Positions 44,842 to 54,484 of a stretch of DNA of 55,986 bases are shown piece after piece. Position numbers and translations under genes: made by a program. The stretch is from Gammaproteobacteria bacterium (GTDB taxonomy: Bacteria; Pseudomonadota; Gammaproteobacteria; Steroidobacterales; Rariloculaceae). The stretch is from positions 1 through 55,986 of the forward strand of contig JAJDVG010000038.1 of the NCBI GenBank assembly GCA_022826245.1, read 5' to 3'. The notes under the pieces are model-generated. The model was not told the origin of the DNA, did not search any database, and saw only the letters and a list, made by a program, of their open reading frames with translations. How positions within the stretch are numbered: the first letter of the stretch is position 1; the number at the start of each line of letters is the position of its first letter.

Positions 44842-47800
44842 TTAACGCAGGATCGTCGTCCGAACTTCTCCTCCAGCCGAAACGACAGACAGGCCCCCTT
44901 CATGGGCGCTGCGATCCGTGTTGATGAGCAACAGTTCCGTCGCCTGACCCTCGCCGTTGCGGAAGACCGGGTAGTCAATCCGTTGGCTGGCCGTTGCCGG
45001 CGTCTCCTGCAACGGTACATCCGTGACCACGATTTCGTCGTCGACGCCGAGCGTGCTCTCCTGCATGGCGACCGTGACCGCCGCATCGGCGAATACGCGC
45101 ACCGTCCCGCGCAGCGGGCTCATTCCGAACACGTCTTCCAGCGACAGCGCGACGCGCTCGCCTAGCGGCACCGTGCGTTCGTAGATTTCCAACGATTCCC
45201 CGTCGATGTCGAAGAGTTCGAGGTACGCCGTCGCGGGCACCTCGCCTTCGTTGACGATGCTGAGCGCGGCATCGATGTCGCCGTGGTGCAGCACATCGGG
45301 GTAGGTGTCCACCGGACCCCAGAACAGCGTCCCTTCCTGGTCCGAGGAAACGGTGTGCACGCTGCGCGCGCCGCCGCCGCGCCTGAGCGATGTGACGATC
45401 GCATGGGCGGTCGGCGCCGGGCCGGCGCTCGCGCGCACGATCCCGTAGCCTGCGAGCGGCGGCTGGTCGTCGGGGAGCGCCTCGTGCACGAATACTCCGC
45501 CCGGACCGATCGCATAGTCCACCGGATCATGGCCGGTGACCTCGATTTGTCCGCTGACGGCTTCGTCGCCCGGGTTCATGAGGACGTACTGCAGGTGCTG
45601 CCCCGCGCCCGTGGTCAGCGCCGGCAGGATTCGGCGTTCCGCCAGCAAACCGGCGAGCGCTGCTTCGCCCGTCGTCATCGGCGCGGGCGCGAGCAGGGTA
45701 TCCCCGCGGCCGTCGGGGATCTCGAGCAGCGCGCTCATGCTCAGCGGCTCGTCCGCGTCGATGTGGAGCACGCCATGCAGGTCCGACTGACCGTCAAACA
45801 CCGCGGAGATTCGCTCGGCAAGCTGAGTTCCGGCTTCCAGGCGCCGCGTTTCGCTCGAGCGCTCGCCGCTCGGGGTCTCGAGTTCGAGCCGTAGCTGCAC
45901 GGGCGAATCGTTGCCGTTGACGATGGATATGGCCGTGTCGCGCCCGTCGCGCGCATCCACCCAGATCGAAGCTGTATTTGCGGGATCGTCCGCTGCAAGC
46001 ACCGCCGCGGAGATCAGCTCGCGGCTCTGCCGTTCGCTCTGCGGATGGATTACCGCCCGGGTCACGAAGTGCGTGCTCAAGCCGGCTACCCGGCCAGCCG
46101 AACTCAACTCGACCGTCGAGTACCCGGACTCAAGCGGCTCGGGACCCGTCGACATCAGCGCGTCGAGCGACGCGTAGCGCAGGTTCGAGCGCGCCGGCAG
46201 GTCAACCCGATACGACTGGCGCGGCATCGTGAACACGGTCATCCGGCCGTTCAGCCCTTCCGTCTGGAACAGGCGCTGCTCGCGTTCGTCGAAGAAGCTG
46301 CCGCGCGGATCGTGCAGGCGGTCCTGGTGGTTGCGCGGGTCGCCCGGACCGGCGCTCATCGTCTCGAAATCATGCTCGCCGATCACGCCGATGGCGGCCG
46401 GGAAGTTCTGCATGGTCTCGGGCGAGACATCGAATATGAGCACGCGGTGATGGAACTTGTGCGACACGTACAGGTGATCGTTCGCGGCGTCGTAGGAGAT
46501 CCCGTCAGGCTGCCGGAACCGCTGCCGCGACAGGCCCGGCTCCGCGCTCGTGAAGTCCGGCTGGCCGATCACGTGCGAAGCAGCCATGCCGTTCTCGAAC
46601 CGGTCCGGGTGCACGTCGAACACGAGCACGCGCTCCTGCCAGGGCAGTTCCACGAACAGGCGCTGCCCGGCCTCGTCCACGACGAGATCGCCGGGTTGCC
46701 GCCAACGCGTCGCGGACAGGCCTTCCTCCTTCGATACGAAGTCGTCCTGACCGAGCACGCCGATCGCGCGGGCGCCGTTCTCGATGCGATCGGGATGCAC
46801 ATCGAACACGACCACGCGGTTGTTGCTGCCGTCGGCGACGAACAGTCGCTGGTTGACCTTGTCAAGCGCGAGTTCCGCGGTCCTTCCGCCGCTCGTGCCG
46901 ATCCCGTTGCCCTCGCGGGAACCGAAGTGCAGCCGGTCCGCGGCCGTCGTCTGCTCCCAGGACGTGAAGTCCGCCTGCCCGAGCACGTACGAGGCGGCCA
47001 TGCCGCTGTCGACCTGTCCCGGCGTCATGTCGAACACGAGCACGCGCTCGTTCCAGGTGTCCGCGACGAACAGGCGCTCATGCGACTCGTCGTATTCGAC
47101 CGCGAGCGGCAGCTTGATCGTGGCCGCGTCCCGTCCGGGCAGCAGTACGCTCGTGGCCGGGTCCGTCTGGCCCAGCACCCAGCGCGCGCCGCGGTCGAGC
47201 AGGCGGTTCATCCTGTCGAGCTGGAAGATCATGACGCGATGGCTGTAGTTGTCGCTCATGAACAGCCGGTGATGCACGCGATCGATCGATACGTCGCGCC
47301 CCTGCGTCCAGAAACGCGGTGAAATCCGGTCGTTGGCCGACCGCGCGAGCCAGTCCGGTTCGCCCTCCGGGTTGATGTGGCCGATCTGGTCGACCAGCGG
47401 CGTCAGGGTCTCGCTCATCCGTTCGGGATGGATGTCGAAAATGTTGATGCGATTACCCGCGGGATACCCGTCCGGCACGTAGGCGATCTGCCGGTCCGTG
47501 TCGACGGTGACGCGGGTCATCGTCAGGCGGTCCTGCGTGATCGCGGGATCCGTGTTCTCGTAGTCGGGCTGGCCAAGCACGGCGATCGCGTCCGGGTTCG
47601 ACGCCCCTTCGAGCGCGGCAGGCGACACGTCGAACATCATCACGCGGTTCTTCGTGAATGAGCCGACCAGCAGGCGGTCGTATTCGTAGTCGAGCGAGAT
47701 CGGCCCGTTGCTGATCTTGCGCGAATCCTCGTTCGGCTCGTTGGTTTCGAAGTCGTCCTGGCCGATCACCGCGAACGCCTCGAACCCGGTCTCCTGGTCG

Positions 47801-48477
47801 AGGCTCGCGTCGCTGACGTCGAACGCGAGCACGCGGTTGCCGTCCATGACGAACAGCGTTTCGCGTTGCGGGTCGTAGGCCAGGCTGTTCGGACTGCTCA
47901 GGCCGTCCCTGCCGACCCGGTCCTCGCGTGAATCGAAATCCGGCTGGCCGATCACGGCAATCGCTTCCGCGCCCGAATCCAGGCGCCCGGGATCGATGTC
48001 CCAGACCAGCACGCGGTTGTTGGCGCCGTCGGTATAGAACAGCAGTTGGCGCTCCTCGGCGACCAGCGCCGTGCCCCGGCTGCCGATCCTGTCGCGGCCG
48101 AGCCCCGGGTCCCAGGTTTCGAAATGCGGCTGGCCGAGAACGGCGATGGCTTCAGGCAAGTCCGTCGGCGCCAGCGAGTCCAGATACGCCGGATCGAGGT
48201 CGAAAACCATGATGCGGGCGCCGGGCGGCCCGAGACCCGACCCGTCCGGAGCGAACAGACGCTGGTTGACCGAATCGAAGGAGGCCCCCGTCGGGAAATT
48301 GAGCAGTTCGCGGCCGAGCGGCGCGAAAGCGAATCCCCGACCTATGAGGCTCCGGCCGATGCCGCGGTCCGCGTGCCGGCGCGCCGGAAGACCCGCTTCG
48401 TCGAGCTGATAGATGTCATAACGGCTGTTGCCGTGATGGCCGATGAAGAGACGGTCATTGGCCTTGTCCAAGGCCAC
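44842..48477 (-). CDS. Large NHL-type beta-propeller protein with C-terminal beta-sandwich repeats
   Basis: 1211 residues in the open part. About a dozen blades with cores like NNRVVVFDVHPDR and linkers like VIGQPDF span the first ~750 residues. The remaining ~450 are Ig-like beta-sandwich repeats ending TTILR. It is a paralogue of the gene at 19–3348. The apparent start, GTG 48477, lies inside a blade (SVALDKANDRLF). The natural start is ATG 48657, whose frame is interrupted by TGA at 48489–48487. The product is probably a secreted binding protein if the stop is bypassed or is a sequence error; otherwise this is a pseudogene. It is divergent from the protease-like gene. Confidence 0.8.
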   Translation of the reverse strand: MALDKANDRLFIGHHGNSRYDIYQLDEAGLPARRHADRGIGRSLIGRGFAFAPLGRELLNFPTGASFDSVNQRLFAPDGSGLGPPGARIMVFDLDPAYLDSLAPTDLPEAIAVLGQPHFETWDPGLGRDRIGSRGTALVAEERQLLFYTDGANNRVLVWDIDPGRLDSGAEAIAVIGQPDFDSREDRVGRDGLSSPNSLAYDPQRETLFVMDGNRVLAFDVSDASLDQETGFEAFAVIGQDDFETNEPNEDSRKISNGPISLDYEYDRLLVGSFTKNRVMMFDVSPAALEGASNPDAIAVLGQPDYENTDPAITQDRLTMTRVTVDTDRQIAYVPDGYPAGNRINIFDIHPERMSETLTPLVDQIGHINPEGEPDWLARSANDRISPRFWTQGRDVSIDRVHHRLFMSDNYSHRVMIFQLDRMNRLLDRGARWVLGQTDPATSVLLPGRDAATIKLPLAVEYDESHERLFVADTWNERVLVFDMTPGQVDSGMAASYVLGQADFTSWEQTTAADRLHFGSREGNGIGTSGGRTAELALDKVNQRLFVADGSNNRVVVFDVHPDRIENGARAIGVLGQDDFVSKEEGLSATRWRQPGDLVVDEAGQRLFVELPWQERVLVFDVHPDRFENGMAASHVIGQPDFTSAEPGLSRQRFRQPDGISYDAANDHLYVSHKFHHRVLIFDVSPETMQNFPAAIGVIGEHDFETMSAGPGDPRNHQDRLHDPRGSFFDEREQRLFQTEGLNGRMTVFTMPRQSYRVDLPARSNLRYASLDALMSTGPEPLESGYSTVELSSAGRVAGLSTHFVTRAVIHPQSERQSRELISAAVLAADDPANTASIWVDARDGRDTAISIVNGNDSPVQLRLELETPSGERSSETRRLEAGTQLAERISAVFDGQSDLHGVLHIDADEPLSMSALLEIPDGRGDTLLAPAPMTTGEAALAGLLAERRILPALTTGAGQHLQYVLMNPGDEAVSGQIEVTGHDPVDYAIGPGGVFVHEALPDDQPPLAGYGIVRASAGPAPTAHAIVTSLRRGGGARSVHTVSSDQEGTLFWGPVDTYPDVLHHGDIDAALSIVNEGEVPATAYLELFDIDGESLEIYERTVPLGERVALSLEDVFGMSPLRGTVRVFADAAVTVAMQESTLGVDDEIVVTDVPLQETPATASQRIDYPVFRNGEGQATELLLINTDRSAHEGGLSVVSAGGEVRTTILR

Positions 48478-48657
48478 ACTGCCGGGTCACCAGATGCCGT
48501 GCGCGGTGGCTCCCCCATTGGCGACGCCGCCGATGAACGACGGGTTGCCCGCGAGATCCTCGGCTCCGAGCGTGTCGCTTGCCGGGATTCCGGCGATCTG
48601 TGCGTGAGCGGCCGTGGCCAGAACGGTCGTGGTCAGTGCGATAGAAGTGCGCAGCAT
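48478..48657 (-). pseudogene. Signal-peptide segment of the propeller gene, separated by an in-frame TGA
   Basis: ATG 48657 is preceded by GGGGGAG and encodes a Sec signal peptide (MLRTSIALTTTVLATAAHA) plus about 37 residues that end GATAHGIW. TGA follows at 48489–48487, and the same frame then continues PGSVALDKAND into the large propeller frame. Alignment with the blade TRPASVAWD of the paralogue suggests the stop replaced an Arg codon (CGA to TGA). Confidence 0.75.
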
Positions 48658-48874
48658 GGTGCTCCCCCGGTGGAATCGGTCGCAGGGAGCAATACATCAC
48701 GCACCGGAAGCGCTGTCAACGCGGATGTGCGCCGTGATTGCCGAACCTGCGCGAGCGCACCTGATCGCCCGAGCGACGATAATGACGCGAATCGCAGCGC
48801 CATCGTGCGAGAGCGGCCCGATACGCTCTATACTGGACACATACCGGAGGCAGGTCGTTGATATCGTCGACGAA

Positions 48875-49834
48875 ATGGAACGGGTTCTGAAAGTTCTGTT
48901 TTCGACACTCGCATTGGCGCTTGGCGGTTGCGCCCAGGTGCTCGGTCCGGAAGGCGCGCTTACTGTCGTACCGTACGAGCTCACGGACAGCGGCCGAATA
49001 CTCGTCGATGTAGACATCAACGGCCAGGGCCCCTACCCCTTCTCGCTCGACACCGGCGCGAGCATCTCGTTCCTTTTCCTGGACCCCGACGGAGAACTGC
49101 AACTCGACACGTTGCCGGGAGTGACCGCGACGGTCCGCGGTCTGGTCGCGTCGGGTCAGTACCCCGTCGTCAAGGTCGACAGGCTGCAGGTAGGCGACGA
49201 ACTCTGGCTGGAGCCGACCATGGTCTCGGTGCCCGCAACAACCGCGGCCACCCGCGACATCGCAGGCGTGCTCGGTGTCGATTTCCTGCGGCGTTACGGG
49301 CTCTGGCTGTCCGCGCAGGATCGCGAACTGCGACTGTATTCTCCCGAGACGCTGAGCGCCGGCGCCTATAGCGGCTGGGCGCTCGTGCCGCTTGAACCCG
49401 TCAACATCGGCGCCGCGAGCGCACCGCTGTATTTTTTCGACATCCAGATCGGCGGCCGGACGATGCCGGCGTTGTTCGACCTCGGCTCCGGCACCAACCT
49501 CATCAACGCCCCCGCCGCGCGCTTTCTGCGCCTGTCGCCCACGGAAGGCACGGAGGAACTGATGGTGGCGGGTGCGCTCGAGAGCGCACCGATTCTCGCC
49601 CGGCTGCAGACGCCCATGCGAACCGAGAACGTAAGTTGGCGGAACGAGGATCTGCTGATCGCGGACTTCGGAATATTCGCAACGCTGCTGCACGAAGACT
49701 CTCCGCTGGCAATCATCGGCTCGGGGCTATTGCGGCAACGCGACTTCGTGATCGATTTCGATCGCAATCGCCTGCTGATCAGGCGGGGAATGGCCGAAGT
49801 CGAGTTCGCGTCGGAGCCGGAGGCCGATCCCTGA
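48875..49834 (+). CDS. Retropepsin-like aspartic protease-family lipoprotein
   Basis: 319 residues from ATG 48875 (no strong Shine-Dalgarno; GGAGG lies about 25 bp upstream). The lipobox is LALGGC. It has two pepsin-like halves. The first has a canonical active-site loop FSLDTGAS at about 50–57. The second has LFDLGSGTN, where Leu replaces the usual Thr or Ser after the Asp. The family includes uncharacterised bacterial aspartyl proteases. It faces the cell surface or periplasm. It is divergent from the large propeller gene with a 217-bp gap. Confidence 0.8.
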   Translation: MERVLKVLFSTLALALGGCAQVLGPEGALTVVPYELTDSGRILVDVDINGQGPYPFSLDTGASISFLFLDPDGELQLDTLPGVTATVRGLVASGQYPVVKVDRLQVGDELWLEPTMVSVPATTAATRDIAGVLGVDFLRRYGLWLSAQDRELRLYSPETLSAGAYSGWALVPLEPVNIGAASAPLYFFDIQIGGRTMPALFDLGSGTNLINAPAARFLRLSPTEGTEELMVAGALESAPILARLQTPMRTENVSWRNEDLLIADFGIFATLLHEDSPLAIIGSGLLRQRDFVIDFDRNRLLIRRGMAEVEFASEPEADP

Positions 49835-49965
49835 TCCTGTCCGAGCATCTGTCCCTGATTGTGGCTCCGGCCTGGCAGCCCGTGGCGGACGTCGCGCGAA
49901 GCGCCGAGACCGGCGAGGCGCTCGCCCCGCAAGGCGCGAGGAGCGCGAATATCGAAACTATGAGG

Positions 49966-49991
49966 CGAAACGCTAGTGCGCCAGCGTTTCG
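49966..49991. terminator. Hairpin over the PQQ dehydrogenase stop codon
   Basis: CGAAACGCT (49966–49974) and AGCGTTTCG (49983–49991) form a perfect 9-bp stem in the convergent gap. There is no T-run on either side, so it may be a weak or Rho-assisted terminator, or only an mRNA end structure. Confidence 0.35.
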
Positions 49992-51865
49992 TCGTCCTCG
50001 GCTGCCGAATCGGCGCTCTCGCCAGCGGCTTCGTCAACGTCGCCTGTCGTCTCGATACCCGGACCCGGCCCGAGCCTGCCGCCGAGCGTGAATAGCCACA
50101 CGCTGTCGCCGCGCGGCGTGTTCGGGAAGAACGAACCGGCCGAAAGCGCGACGAGGTACTGCTTGCCTTCGTATTCGAACGTGCTCGGCGCGGCATGGAT
50201 CCCGGCGTCCGTCTGGAATTCCCAGAGCAGGTCGCCGTTGGTCTTGTCGAGCGCCGTCAGCCGGCCGTCGTTGCGGCCGACGAAGATGAGCCCACCGCCG
50301 GTGACGATCGAGCCCGCATAACACATCTCCTCCCACTGCCTCCGCCAGGCCAGACGGTTCGTGGTCAGATCGACCGCAGCGAAGATCCCCCGCCTCGGCA
50401 CGCCCGTGCGTGAGTATTCGCCCCCGAAATAGCTCTCGCCCGGCGTCGGCATCTCCCACTCGACGCCGCCCTCGCTCGTCGAGTAGGCGCCCGCGCCGTC
50501 GTGCGCGCAGACATAGAAGAGATCGGTTTCCGGATCGTGGGAACTCGGCGGCCAGTTCGCCCCGCCGGTGGCCATCGGCTTGACGGGAACGAACTCGTCC
50601 CAGAACGGCGTGAAGATGCGGCCCCGGTTCACGAGCGTGAAACCCTCCGGCGCAATGTCGATCTCCTGCGGCACGACGGCTTCGCCGATCGGGTAGGGCT
50701 GCGTGGCCGCCGTCGCCTGGCGCGGTTCCTGCGGGACCGGGCGTTCCTCGATGCCGATGAGCGGCTCGCCGGTCTCGCGGTCGAGAATGTAGACGAACCC
50801 GGTCTTGCCGACCTCGACGATGCCCTTGCGCATCTCGCCGTCGTATTCGGCGTCGAACAGGATCACCGGATTCGGCGAGTCGTAGTCCCAGATGTCGTGG
50901 TGAACCTGCTGGTAGTGCCAGCGGTACTCACCCGTGTCGGCCTCGATCGCGACGATCGAGACGCTGAAGAGATTGTCGCCGGGCCGCACCGAACCGTTGG
51001 CGTCGGGCCCGGGGTTACCGGTCGAGAAATAGACGAGCCCGAGTTCCGGGTCCACGGCCGGCGTCTGCCAGACCGCGGCGCCGCCGTAAAGCCACGTGTC
51101 GTTGTAGTCGGGCCAGGTGTCGTGGCCGACCTCTCCGGGGCCGGGAATCGTGTAGAAGGTCCAGCGCAATTCGCCCGTCTCGGCATCGTACGCCTTGACG
51201 CGGCCGCGGCTCGCGCGGTCGCCGCCCGCGAAGCCCGTGATGACGAGCCCGTCGTAGTAGAGCGGCGCCGACGTGATGCTGAAACCGTCGTAGTTGTGCT
51301 CGGCCTGCACGGACCAGATGACCTCCCCGGTCGCCTGGTCGAGTGCCACGAGCTTGCCGTCGAGCTGGCCCGAATAGATCTTCCCTACGCCCATCGCAAC
51401 CCCGCGGCTCATCCAGCCACAGCAGATCACCGTGATGTCGTCAGCGAGGTTCGCTTCGTGCGTCCAGAGAATCTCACCCGTTTCGACATCGATCGCGAAG
51501 ACGTCGTTGGCGCCCGTGGGGATGTAGATGACGCCCTCGTAGACGAGCGCTTGGGCCTGACCGGAGTACTTGCTCGCGGTACCCGAACCGTTCAGGCTGA
51601 TCCGCCACTCCGGGCTGAGCCTGCCGATGGTGTCGAGGTTGATCTCCGTCAACGGCGAATAGCGCTGGTTGTAGACGTTGCCGCCGTTGCTGATCCAACT
51701 GTCAGTCGGCCAGGCGGTGAGTTCGTCGGCCGAAAAGGCCGGGGAAACGCTTCGCGCCGGCGCATGATCGGCGGGTACGGAGGAGGTCTGGGCCGAGGCC
51801 ATCCGGAACCAAGGCGCCGCGGCGAGCAGCGCAATGAGAATGAACCAAAGGCTGTTTCGCTTCAT
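49973..51865 (-). CDS. Periplasmic PQQ-dependent dehydrogenase
   Basis: 630 residues from ATG 51865, with a Sec signal peptide ending near ASA. It is an eight-bladed quinoprotein propeller with tryptophan-docking-type repeats (VFAIDVETGEILWTHEA, LVALDQATGEVIWSVQA, LTALDKTNGDLLWEFQTD). The vicinal disulphide CC in VICCGWMSRG and the catalytic-region HHDIWDYDSPNP are present. It oxidises an alcohol, sugar or aldehyde in the periplasm and passes electrons to quinone or cytochrome. The substrate is unknown. The C-terminal tail is short and acidic. No PQQ biosynthesis genes are in the window. It is divergent from the DUF1592 gene, with 164 bp between them. Confidence 0.93.
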   Translation of the reverse strand: MKRNSLWFILIALLAAAPWFRMASAQTSSVPADHAPARSVSPAFSADELTAWPTDSWISNGGNVYNQRYSPLTEINLDTIGRLSPEWRISLNGSGTASKYSGQAQALVYEGVIYIPTGANDVFAIDVETGEILWTHEANLADDITVICCGWMSRGVAMGVGKIYSGQLDGKLVALDQATGEVIWSVQAEHNYDGFSITSAPLYYDGLVITGFAGGDRASRGRVKAYDAETGELRWTFYTIPGPGEVGHDTWPDYNDTWLYGGAAVWQTPAVDPELGLVYFSTGNPGPDANGSVRPGDNLFSVSIVAIEADTGEYRWHYQQVHHDIWDYDSPNPVILFDAEYDGEMRKGIVEVGKTGFVYILDRETGEPLIGIEERPVPQEPRQATAATQPYPIGEAVVPQEIDIAPEGFTLVNRGRIFTPFWDEFVPVKPMATGGANWPPSSHDPETDLFYVCAHDGAGAYSTSEGGVEWEMPTPGESYFGGEYSRTGVPRRGIFAAVDLTTNRLAWRRQWEEMCYAGSIVTGGGLIFVGRNDGRLTALDKTNGDLLWEFQTDAGIHAAPSTFEYEGKQYLVALSAGSFFPNTPRGDSVWLFTLGGRLGPGPGIETTGDVDEAAGESADSAAEDDETLAH

Positions 51866-52029
51866 GACCGTGCCCCTGCGCCGGTACGTCATCGCACCGG
51901 CTTGAACCTCAAGCGTCGGACCCCATGACTTTCGAGCCGAGCATACTACACGTACGCGGTTCGAACGCTGCGCCGGCCCGGCTCGAATCGCCTATACTTG
52001 ATCGCTTGCAGATCGTCTGACGGATTGCC

Positions 52030-54480
52030 ATGCAGCGCTCGAGCCTGTACCTCGCAGCCACATTCGCCACGTGCGCGGCCGGCGTCGCCGCGGCGCTGCT
52101 CTACCAGGCAGGCGAACCCGACCGGCACTGGGCTCTGATCCAGGCTCACTGCATCGATTGCCACAACGACATCGACCGCTCCGGCGACCTCACCTTCGAG
52201 AGCCTGACAGCGGAGTCCGTCGCCGAGCATCCGGAGATTTTCGAAACCGTCGTCAGGAAACTGCGCGGCCGCCTGATGCCGCCGCCCGACCGGGCGCCGC
52301 CCGCCGAAGCCGAAATCGACGGGCTCGTGAGCTGGCTCGAGAGCGCGCTCGACGCGGCGACCCCGGACGCGGCGGGCCACGTTCAGGCGCAGCGGCTCAG
52401 CCGGACCGAGTACGCACAGGCCGTCGAGGGCCTGCTCGGCGTCGCGATCGATCCGACCGAGTACTTGCCGAGCGAGATCGAGGTCGACGGCTTCACGAAC
52501 ATTGCGGCGGCGCTCTCCGTTTCGCCGACCTTCGTCGAGCAGTACGTCAATGTCGCAAGCACGGTCGCGCACCTGGCCGTCGGGGAGCCGGAACCCAAGG
52601 TCGCGACGGCCTGGTTCCCGCCGCCGACCGACAACCAGAACGCCTATATCGACGGAATGCCGCTCGGCACGCGCGGAGGCATCCGGTTCACTCACACCTT
52701 CCCGGCCGATGGCGAGTACCGGCTCACGGTCACGAATCTCGGAGCCGGGCTCTATCCGCGCGCGCTCGAAACCGGGCACACGCTCGTCGTGCTCGTCGAT
52801 CGCAGCGAACAGTGGCGCGGCAGCGTGGGTGGTCCGGAGGATCTCGCACTGATCAATCGCGGCGGCGCTCCGGGACGAGCCGAACTCATGGCGCGATTCG
52901 CCGATATTCCGGTCGAGATCACGGCCGGCGTTCACGAGGTCATCCTCACATTCATCGAGCGCTCGCGCGCGGCGAGCGACGAGCAGATATCGACGTTCTC
53001 ACCGACCCGAAGCTTCAGTTTTTCGGGCGCGCCGCGCGTTCCGACGATCGCCGGCGGAATCGACATGATCGGCCCGTACGGGTCGACCGGCCTGTCGCGC
53101 ACTGCGAGCCGCGAGCTGCTATTCGTCTGCGAGCCGGAGGTTGCCGAACGCGAGCGCGAGTGCGCTGAAAGGATCACGGCGAATCTCGCCAGACGCGCTT
53201 TCCGCCGGTCGGTCACAGAGGCGGACCTCGACCGGCTCATGCCGTTCTACGATCGGGGCCGCGCTGAGACCGGCAGCTTCGACGGCGGTATCGAACTCAT
53301 GACGACCGCCGTGCTCGCGAGCCCCGATTTTCTGTACCGCGCGATTTCGCCGAGCGAGGAAGCCGGGGGCAGCCGTTACGCGCTCGACGACTTCGAGCTG
53401 GCATCGCGGCTGGCGTTTTTCCTCTGGAGTCAGGGTCCGGACGACGAATTGCTCGCGCTCGCGGAAGCCCGCGAACTTTCCGACCCGGCCATCCTCGACG
53501 CTCAGGCGCGGCGCATGCTCGCCGACCCGCGTGCCGAAGCGCTCGTCACGAACTTCGCGCTGCCCTGGCTCAACGTTACGGATCTCGACTCGGTGCAACC
53601 GGACGTGCAGATCTTCGGCTTCGAGTTCACCGAGGCGCTGCGCGAGGCTTTCGCCACGGAAATCGAACTTTTCGTCAGGAGCATCCTTTTCGAGGACGTA
53701 GACGTGCGGCAGCTCCTCACGGCCGACCATACCTATCTCAACGAACGCCTCGCCCGCCACTACGGGGTCGATTCGATCGTCGGCCCGCAGTTCCGGCGCG
53801 TCACGCTCGATGACGAGGTCCGTCACGGCCTGCTCGGCAAGGGCGCGGTGTTGCTCAAGACCTCGTACGGCGACCGCACGTCGCCCGTGCTGCGTGGCGT
53901 CTGGGTACTGGAGACGCTCATGGGCACGCCGCCGACCCCGCCGCCGCCGGGAGTCGAGACCAACCTGTCGACCCCGCCGGGCGAGCAGCCGATCACGCTG
54001 CGCGCACGCCTCGAGCAGCACCGCGCGAACCCGAACTGTCAGGGCTGCCACGGTGTGATCGATCCCTACGGGCTCGCGATGGAGAACTACACCGTCACGG
54101 GCCGCTGGCGCGATTACGACGCCGCGGCCGATGCTCCGATCGATGCGACGGCCGTGCTGCCGGGCGAACGCGCGGTCGGCGGCCCGGTGCAACTGCGCCG
54201 CGCGCTGCTTGCGAGCCCCGATCAGTTCGTTCAGGCTCTGACCGAGAAACTCATGATGTATGCACTCGGGCGCGAGCTCGAGTATTTCGACATGCCGCAG
54301 GTGCGCAGCGTCGTTCGCGCCGCGGCGGGCGCGGAAAACCGGTTTTCGGCCATCGTCGCCGGCATCGTGCAAACCGGCGCGTTCCGCATGCAGGCGATCC
54401 CCGACGATGACCACGATACTGCCGAACCGGTGGAACTCGCATCAGCCCATGCGGCCGGCCGGCAGTTCGAGAGGGAGTAG
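52030..54480 (+). CDS. DUF1592/DUF1588/DUF1585 cytochrome-type protein
   Basis: 816 residues with an N-terminal signal or anchor helix, haem motif CIDCH at 41–45 and a second, CQGCH, in the C-terminal quarter. Domain order matches the protein at 4105–6504: DUF1587 (RLSRTEYAQAVEGLLGV), DUF1592 (LASRLAFFLWSQGPDDELL), DUF1588 (DRTSPVLRGVWVLETLMGT) and DUF1585 (LMMYALGRELEYFDM). It is followed after 4 bp by its usual DUF1552 partner. Such pairs are thought to form secreted redox systems with unidentified substrates. Confidence 0.92.
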   Translation: MQRSSLYLAATFATCAAGVAAALLYQAGEPDRHWALIQAHCIDCHNDIDRSGDLTFESLTAESVAEHPEIFETVVRKLRGRLMPPPDRAPPAEAEIDGLVSWLESALDAATPDAAGHVQAQRLSRTEYAQAVEGLLGVAIDPTEYLPSEIEVDGFTNIAAALSVSPTFVEQYVNVASTVAHLAVGEPEPKVATAWFPPPTDNQNAYIDGMPLGTRGGIRFTHTFPADGEYRLTVTNLGAGLYPRALETGHTLVVLVDRSEQWRGSVGGPEDLALINRGGAPGRAELMARFADIPVEITAGVHEVILTFIERSRAASDEQISTFSPTRSFSFSGAPRVPTIAGGIDMIGPYGSTGLSRTASRELLFVCEPEVAERERECAERITANLARRAFRRSVTEADLDRLMPFYDRGRAETGSFDGGIELMTTAVLASPDFLYRAISPSEEAGGSRYALDDFELASRLAFFLWSQGPDDELLALAEARELSDPAILDAQARRMLADPRAEALVTNFALPWLNVTDLDSVQPDVQIFGFEFTEALREAFATEIELFVRSILFEDVDVRQLLTADHTYLNERLARHYGVDSIVGPQFRRVTLDDEVRHGLLGKGAVLLKTSYGDRTSPVLRGVWVLETLMGTPPTPPPPGVETNLSTPPGEQPITLRARLEQHRANPNCQGCHGVIDPYGLAMENYTVTGRWRDYDAAADAPIDATAVLPGERAVGGPVQLRRALLASPDQFVQALTEKLMMYALGRELEYFDMPQVRSVVRAAAGAENRFSAIVAGIVQTGAFRMQAIPDDDHDTAEPVELASAHAAGRQFERE

Positions 54481-54484
54481 TGCC

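Noticed and set aside
48487..48489. Selenocysteine reading of the TGA in the propeller gene
   Set aside because: No selenoprotein family resemblance, and the position aligns with Arg in the paralogue rather than with a redox Cys.
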